Source: an uncultured Selenomonadales bacterium (GTDB taxonomy: Bacteria > Bacillota > Negativicutes > Selenomonadales > Selenomonadaceae). Taken from it: a stretch of DNA of 8,770 nt. The position numbers and the translations under genes were made by a program. The stretch is taken from assembly GCA_947167555.1 (NCBI GenBank), contig CAMVIO010000068.1, positions 1-8,770 on the forward strand, in the 5' to 3' direction. The notes below the pieces were generated by a model. The model saw only the letters and a list, made by a program, of their open reading frames with translations, was not told the DNA's origin and made no database searches. Within the stretch, counting starts at the first letter, position 1; the number at the start of each line of letters is the position of its first letter. Of the stretch, positions 5,272 through 8,770 are shown in pieces.

Positions 5272-7287
5272 ATGAAACGATTCAAGCTGGATTCGAAAGA
5301 AAGAGCTGCGCTGGGGCGGCGCGAGCAGAAACGCATCGCGGTCAATATCAGCAAAGCGCTGCTTTTTATATGGTTGATTTTTTTTGTCCTGATCTTGCGC
5401 TATGCGTGGATACAGCTCGTGCGGGGCGAGGAACTGGCGGCGCAGGTGCGGTACGAGACGGGCGAGGAGAAACGGATGCAGTCTCCGCGCGGCGCGATTC
5501 TCGATCGCAATGGGCGAGAAATGGCAGTCAGCCTGATGATGAAGCGAGTGTTTATCGACCCCAGCAATGTGCCAAAAGGAAAAGAAGATGAGGTGGCGGC
5601 GAAGCTCGCGCCGTTGATCGGGGTGACGCAGGAAAAGGTGCGTCATGATATCGAGCAGGGCGGCGGGTACATCGTTGTGAAGCGTTTCCTGACGACGGAC
5701 GAAGTCAAAGCGGTGCAGGAACTCATCCGTTCGGAGGGATACAATTGTATCGGTTTTGAGGATGAGCCGAAGCGGCACTATCCGAACGAGGATCTGGCGG
5801 CAAATATCCTCGGTTTCGTCGGAACGGACGACGTCGGGCTCGATGGTATCGAGCAGGCGTATGACGATTTGATCAAAGGCGTTGTAGCGGAGACCTTCGT
5901 GCAGACGGACAATGTCAGTGACCGCCCGATCCTCGGGTCGGTTTCGCGGCGCGTGCCGAAGCAGAACCAATGCAAGACCGTCCAGCTCACGATTGACGCG
6001 AATGTGCAGTTCATGGTCGAGGAAGTGCTGGAGGAGGCGTTGGCGGAAACGCAGCCGCTTTCTGTGACGGCGTTGGTGATGAAGCCGAAGACGGGAGAGA
6101 TTCTCGCGATGGCGTCACGGCCTTCGTACAACCCGAACCATTTTGAGGACTATCCGATGGAGGTCTGGAAAAATCGCGCGGTGTCGAGCATTTATGAGCC
6201 GGGCTCCACGTTCAAGTCCATCGTTGCGGCGGCGGCCCTGGAGGAAGGGATGGTCTCGCCCAATGATTGGTTCATGGACCCGGGGTATTTGATTGTCAGC
6301 GAGAAGCGCATCGAGAATTGGAGCGGCGGCAGCTTCGGCACAGTGACGTTCACGGACGTCATGAAACAGTCTATCAATACTTGCTTTGCGCTGATCGGTC
6401 TTGATCTCGGCGCGGATCGGCTGAATAAATACGCCAGGCGCTTCGGCTTCGGGGAAGTGACGGGGATTGAGCTGCCGGGCGAGGAAGCGGGGTTGTTGTT
6501 CGACCCGGCTGAGCAGGAGGTCTACGATTCGGACATAGCGACGATGTCCATCGGCCAGAGCATTGCGGTGACGCCGTTGCAGCTTGTCACGGCGATGTCG
6601 GCGATTGCCAACGACGGCATCCTGATGAAGCCGTACATTGTGAAAGCGGTTTATAATGAGGACGGCTCCGTCTATGAGGAAACAACGCCCCGCGAGGTGC
6701 GGCGCGCCATCAGCTCGGAGACGGACAAGACTTTGATCGGGCTTCTGGAACAGGTCGTGGCCACGGGCGGCGGCGGAAAGGCGCAGGTCAAGGGCTACCG
6801 CATCGGCGGCAAGACCGGTACGGCGCAGAAAATTAACACGGAGGGCGTCGGGTACAAGGAAGGCTGTTATATCGCTTCGTTTTGCGGCTTTGCGCCTGTC
6901 GACGATCCGGAGGTCACTCTTCTGGTCATTATCGACGAACCGTCGGGAGGAAATTATTACGGAGGGCAGATTGCCGCGCCTGTGGCGGCGAAAATATTCC
7001 AGCAGCTCTTCCGTTATCTGAACGTTGAGCCGTCCAGCAATCCTTTTGAAGAGAAAAAGCCGGAGGTGGCGGCTGCGGCGGCGCCACAGACGGCAGCGCA
7101 CGCCACTGTGCCGGAGGTGGTTGGCCTTGACGCGGCGGCGGCCCAGGCGCGAATCCAGAGCGCGGGTCTCAAGATGCGCGCCGAGGGAAAGGGAACGGCT
7201 GTTAGCCAGGACGTAGCGCCGTATACGGTCGTGGAACAGGGAACGGAGATCGTCGTGCGTTTCGCACCGGAAAAAGACGGAATATAA
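5272..7287 (+). CDS. class B penicillin-binding protein (FtsI/SpoVD type) with PASTA domain
   Basis: 671 aa peptidoglycan D,D-transpeptidase anchored in the inner membrane with its catalytic part outside. There is a short basic cytoplasmic tail, a membrane helix (about 28-48), and the dimerisation domain with SPRGAILDRNG (71-81). The transpeptidase domain (about 235-585) carries all three motifs: STFK with nucleophile Ser312, SIN (367-369) and KTGTA (514-518). An Ala-rich linker (598-612) leads to a C-terminal PASTA domain (about 612-665, VPEVVGLDAAAAQARIQSAGL), typical of SpoVD/PBP2x. Start supported by AGGGA at 5261-5265. The gene is not beside murE, mraY or ftsL, so it lies outside the usual division/cell-wall cluster; it could be the main FtsI/SpoVD or an additional paralogue. 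It is divergent from an Lrp gene and followed after 27 bp by the DUF2156 gene. The function is secure; the exact name (ftsI versus spoVD) is not. Confidence 0.93.
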   Translation: MKRFKLDSKERAALGRREQKRIAVNISKALLFIWLIFFVLILRYAWIQLVRGEELAAQVRYETGEEKRMQSPRGAILDRNGREMAVSLMMKRVFIDPSNVPKGKEDEVAAKLAPLIGVTQEKVRHDIEQGGGYIVVKRFLTTDEVKAVQELIRSEGYNCIGFEDEPKRHYPNEDLAANILGFVGTDDVGLDGIEQAYDDLIKGVVAETFVQTDNVSDRPILGSVSRRVPKQNQCKTVQLTIDANVQFMVEEVLEEALAETQPLSVTALVMKPKTGEILAMASRPSYNPNHFEDYPMEVWKNRAVSSIYEPGSTFKSIVAAAALEEGMVSPNDWFMDPGYLIVSEKRIENWSGGSFGTVTFTDVMKQSINTCFALIGLDLGADRLNKYARRFGFGEVTGIELPGEEAGLLFDPAEQEVYDSDIATMSIGQSIAVTPLQLVTAMSAIANDGILMKPYIVKAVYNEDGSVYEETTPREVRRAISSETDKTLIGLLEQVVATGGGGKAQVKGYRIGGKTGTAQKINTEGVGYKEGCYIASFCGFAPVDDPEVTLLVIIDEPSGGNYYGGQIAAPVAAKIFQQLFRYLNVEPSSNPFEEKKPEVAAAAAPQTAAHATVPEVVGLDAAAAQARIQSAGLKMRAEGKGTAVSQDVAPYTVVEQGTEIVVRFAPEKDGI

Positions 7288-7314
7288 TATTTAGAAAGAA
7301 ATTGAGGTTTTTTC

Positions 7315-8208
7315 ATGTTGGAATGGAAGTCACCGGATACCGCGCTTCCCGTTTTGTTTCACGGGGCGCAGACACTAGGCAGCGACACGTCGCCCGTAAA
7401 CCTGTTCCTGCTTTGCGATATGTTTCGTACGGAGGTCGCCGTGCAGGACGGGATATTGTTTCGATATTTTCAGGGAAATGCCGATAATTGCAGGGGCTAC
7501 GGTGCGCCGCTTTCCGCCTGCGATTTCGACGGCGCGCAAGTGTTGTCCGTATTGAGACGCGATGCGGAGCGGCGAAACGTTCCGCTTTCCTTCTGCGCGT
7601 TTGACGAGAGGCAGACGAAAATTTTCGACGGGCTTTGCAATATTCGCTGGTCCTCCCGGGACGGTGACGGCGACTATATATACAAGCGGGAAAGTCTCGC
7701 GCAGCTTTCCGGCAAGAAGCTTCATGCGAAAAAGAATCTCGTCAACCGTTTTTGGCGTCTTTATCCTGATGCGTCGTATCAACCGATCACGAAGGAAAAC
7801 ATCGCTGACGCGCTGGTTGTGGCGGAGCAGTGGTTTGCAGAGAAGGAGGAGGAAGGCGTCGATGCGGATATGAGCGAGCTGGCGCACATCCGAAAAGGCG
7901 CTGAACATTGGGATGAACTTGGCCTTTTCGGCGGTGTCCTCTACGCCGAGGGGATGCCCGCCGCCATGACGATGGCGTCCGCCATTTCGAAGCAGGCTAT
8001 CGACGTGCATTTTGAGAAAGCCGTAGGCGCGTTCGCGGCGGAGGGAGCTTTCGCCGCCATCAACCAAGCCTTCGCCGCCTCCGATGCGGCGGCTCCGTAT
8101 CCGTATATCAACCGAGAGGAAGACATGGGGATGCCGGGGCTCAGAAAAGCAAAAGAAGCTTACCGTCCTGCGTTCAAAGTGGAGAAATACTACGGGACGG
8201 CGGAGTGA
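7315..8208 (+). CDS. DUF2156 protein (MprF C-terminal-like, GNAT-type fold)
   Basis: 297 aa, soluble, no membrane segment. It matches the stand-alone version of the catalytic domain of MprF (phosphatidylglycerol lysyltransferase), a double acyltransferase fold that in MprF moves an amino acid from aminoacyl-tRNA to lipid. The recognisable blocks are DYIYKRESLAQLSGKKLHAK (120-139) followed by KNLVNRF, then HFEKA (232-236), AINQAF (248-253), YINREEDMG (264-272) and GLRKAKEAYRP (275-285). The MprF membrane flippase half is missing, so lipid lysinylation should not be assumed; the substrate of stand-alone forms is unknown to me. The ribosome site is a modest TGAGG (7303-7307), 7 nt before the ATG. 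It sits 27 bp after the PBP gene, most likely in the same transcript, and ends at a hairpin terminator, which suggests a cell-envelope connection by context only. Confidence 0.85.
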   Translation: MLEWKSPDTALPVLFHGAQTLGSDTSPVNLFLLCDMFRTEVAVQDGILFRYFQGNADNCRGYGAPLSACDFDGAQVLSVLRRDAERRNVPLSFCAFDERQTKIFDGLCNIRWSSRDGDGDYIYKRESLAQLSGKKLHAKKNLVNRFWRLYPDASYQPITKENIADALVVAEQWFAEKEEEGVDADMSELAHIRKGAEHWDELGLFGGVLYAEGMPAAMTMASAISKQAIDVHFEKAVGAFAAEGAFAAINQAFAASDAAAPYPYINREEDMGMPGLRKAKEAYRPAFKVEKYYGTAE

Positions 8209-8217
8209 GAATAGGAG

Positions 8218-8256
8218 AACCGTTGCATGATGATTGTCGTGCGGCGGTTTTTATTT
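8218..8256 (+). terminator. intrinsic terminator after the PBP-DUF2156 unit
   Basis: AACCGTTGCATGA (8218-8230) pairs with TCGTGCGGCGGTT (8237-8249) in a 13-bp stem that includes three G-U pairs, with a 6-nt loop, followed by TTTTATTTT (8248-8256). It begins 9 bp after the DUF2156 stop. The G-U pairs make it weaker than the one at 4675-4703 and one-directional. Confidence 0.68.
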
Positions 8257-8276
8257 TGCGATGAAGGCAGGAAATT

Positions 8277-8304
8277 TTGTCGCGATGAAGAAATAATATA
8301 CAGT
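8277..8304 (+). promoter_or_regulatory. weak candidate promoter for the FAD oxidoreductase gene
   Basis: TTGTCG (8277-8282, four of six) and TACAGT (8299-8304, four of six) are 16 bp apart. The AT-rich stretch 8291-8300 also contains AATAAT (8292-8297), but without a good -35. Some promoter is expected because a terminator lies directly upstream; the exact elements are uncertain. Confidence 0.28.
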
Positions 8305-8313
8305 ATTCAATAC
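8303..8313. repeat. short palindrome upstream of the FAD oxidoreductase start
   Basis: GTATT-C-AATAC is a perfect 5-bp inverted repeat around one base, immediately before the ribosome site (AGGGGGG at 8316-8322). It could be an operator half-pair or chance in an AT-rich stretch. Confidence 0.3.
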
Positions 8314-8328
8314 CGAGGGGGGAGCGAT

Positions 8329-8770
8329 ATGGAGAGACAGGCGGACGTGGTTGTGATTGGCGGTGGCATTACGGGGACGGCGGTTTTGGCGGCGCTGGCG
8401 CGGTTCGATTTGTCCTGCGTGCTGGTGGAGAAGGAACCGGACATCGCGGCGGGAACGACGAAAGCGAACAGCGCGATCCTGCACGCGGGGTTTGACGCAC
8501 CTACGGGCAGTATGAAGGCGAAGATGAACGTCGAGGGCAATCGGCTATATCACGAATTGCAGGACGAGTTGGATTTGGATATTCAATGGACGGGCTCTCT
8601 CGTCTGTGCGACGACGGAGGCGGAAGAAGCGCAGATCAAAGATCTGGAGGCGCGCGGCGAAGCGAACGGAGTGCCGGGCTTGGAGATATGGGACGGCGAC
8701 AAGGTGCGCGAAAAAGAGCCGAACCTTTCCGCTTCGATTCGTTCGGCGCTTTGGGCTCCGACGGCGGGCA
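8329..8770 (+). CDS. NAD(P)/FAD-dependent oxidoreductase, GlpA/LhgO-like, N-terminal part
   Basis: Partial; 147 codons are present and the gene runs off the right edge. It belongs to the DAO-type FAD oxidoreductases that include anaerobic glycerol-3-phosphate dehydrogenase GlpA and L-2-hydroxyglutarate oxidase. The N-terminal Rossmann fold has VVVIGGGITG (7-16, GxGxxG) and the ribose-binding acid Glu34 in VLVEKE. The FAD-contacting block GTTKANSAILHAGFD (42-56) is typical, followed by KAKMNVEGN (63-71), the GSLVCA strand (89-94), and EPNLS...ALWAPTAG (130-147). In Firmicutes such genes often precede a GlpB-like FAD protein and a small DUF1667 protein; that part is outside the window. The start at 8329 is chosen from AGGGGGG 6 nt upstream and from the family's usual N-terminus. 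The frame stays open upstream to an ATG at 8227 (34 extra codons) that has AGGAG before it, but that segment overlaps a terminator and lacks family resemblance. Confidence 0.88.
   Translation, partial: MERQADVVVIGGGITGTAVLAALARFDLSCVLVEKEPDIAAGTTKANSAILHAGFDAPTGSMKAKMNVEGNRLYHELQDELDLDIQWTGSLVCATTEAEEAQIKDLEARGEANGVPGLEIWDGDKVREKEPNLSASIRSALWAPTAG

Noticed and set aside
6115..7101. Minus-strand open frame (328 codons) opposite the PBP gene.
   Set aside because: The plus strand carries all three transpeptidase motifs; the antisense frame is Arg/His-rich without any family signature.

Overview
The window is GC-rich and densely coded, with mostly G/C-ending codons. Gene content points to a diderm member of the Firmicutes, most likely Negativicutes (Selenomonas-like). 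There is a SpoVD-type class B penicillin-binding protein with a PASTA tail, a stand-alone MprF-type DUF2156 protein, a TAXI-type TRAP transporter, and two HlyD-like adaptors of a kind associated with cells that export through an envelope. This taxonomic reading is inference from gene families, not from a marker gene.

Left part (1-2238, minus strand): an alpha/beta hydrolase of the esterase/lipase type, then a lipoprotein TAXI solute-binding protein with its own promoter embedded in the hydrolase's 3' end, then the start of a DUF1850 protein cut by the window edge. TAXI plus DUF1850 normally precedes a fused TRAP permease, which would lie just off the left edge. The 2239-2512 gap separates divergent genes and holds both promoters plus an inverted repeat and a direct repeat that look like operator candidates.

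Middle (2513-4703, plus strand): a two-gene operon with ATGA stop/start overlap. The first gene is an RND/ABC-type periplasmic adaptor. The second resembles the NHLM (NHLP) bacteriocin-system HlyD-like secretion protein. The operon ends at a strong bidirectional terminator. No ABC transporter, C39 peptidase, TolC or recognisable precursor peptide accompanies it here, so the inner-membrane pump and cargo must be elsewhere or the pair has another role. This is the most interesting part of the window.

Right part (4711-8770): an Lrp/AsnC regulator (minus strand) shares a compact, nearly symmetrical promoter region with a divergently transcribed class B PBP (plus strand), which is followed by a DUF2156 protein, probably in the same transcript. 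A hairpin terminator follows. The last gene, cut by the right edge, is a GlpA/L-2-hydroxyglutarate-dehydrogenase-like FAD oxidoreductase. No RNA genes, insertion sequences, CRISPR arrays or phage genes were seen.
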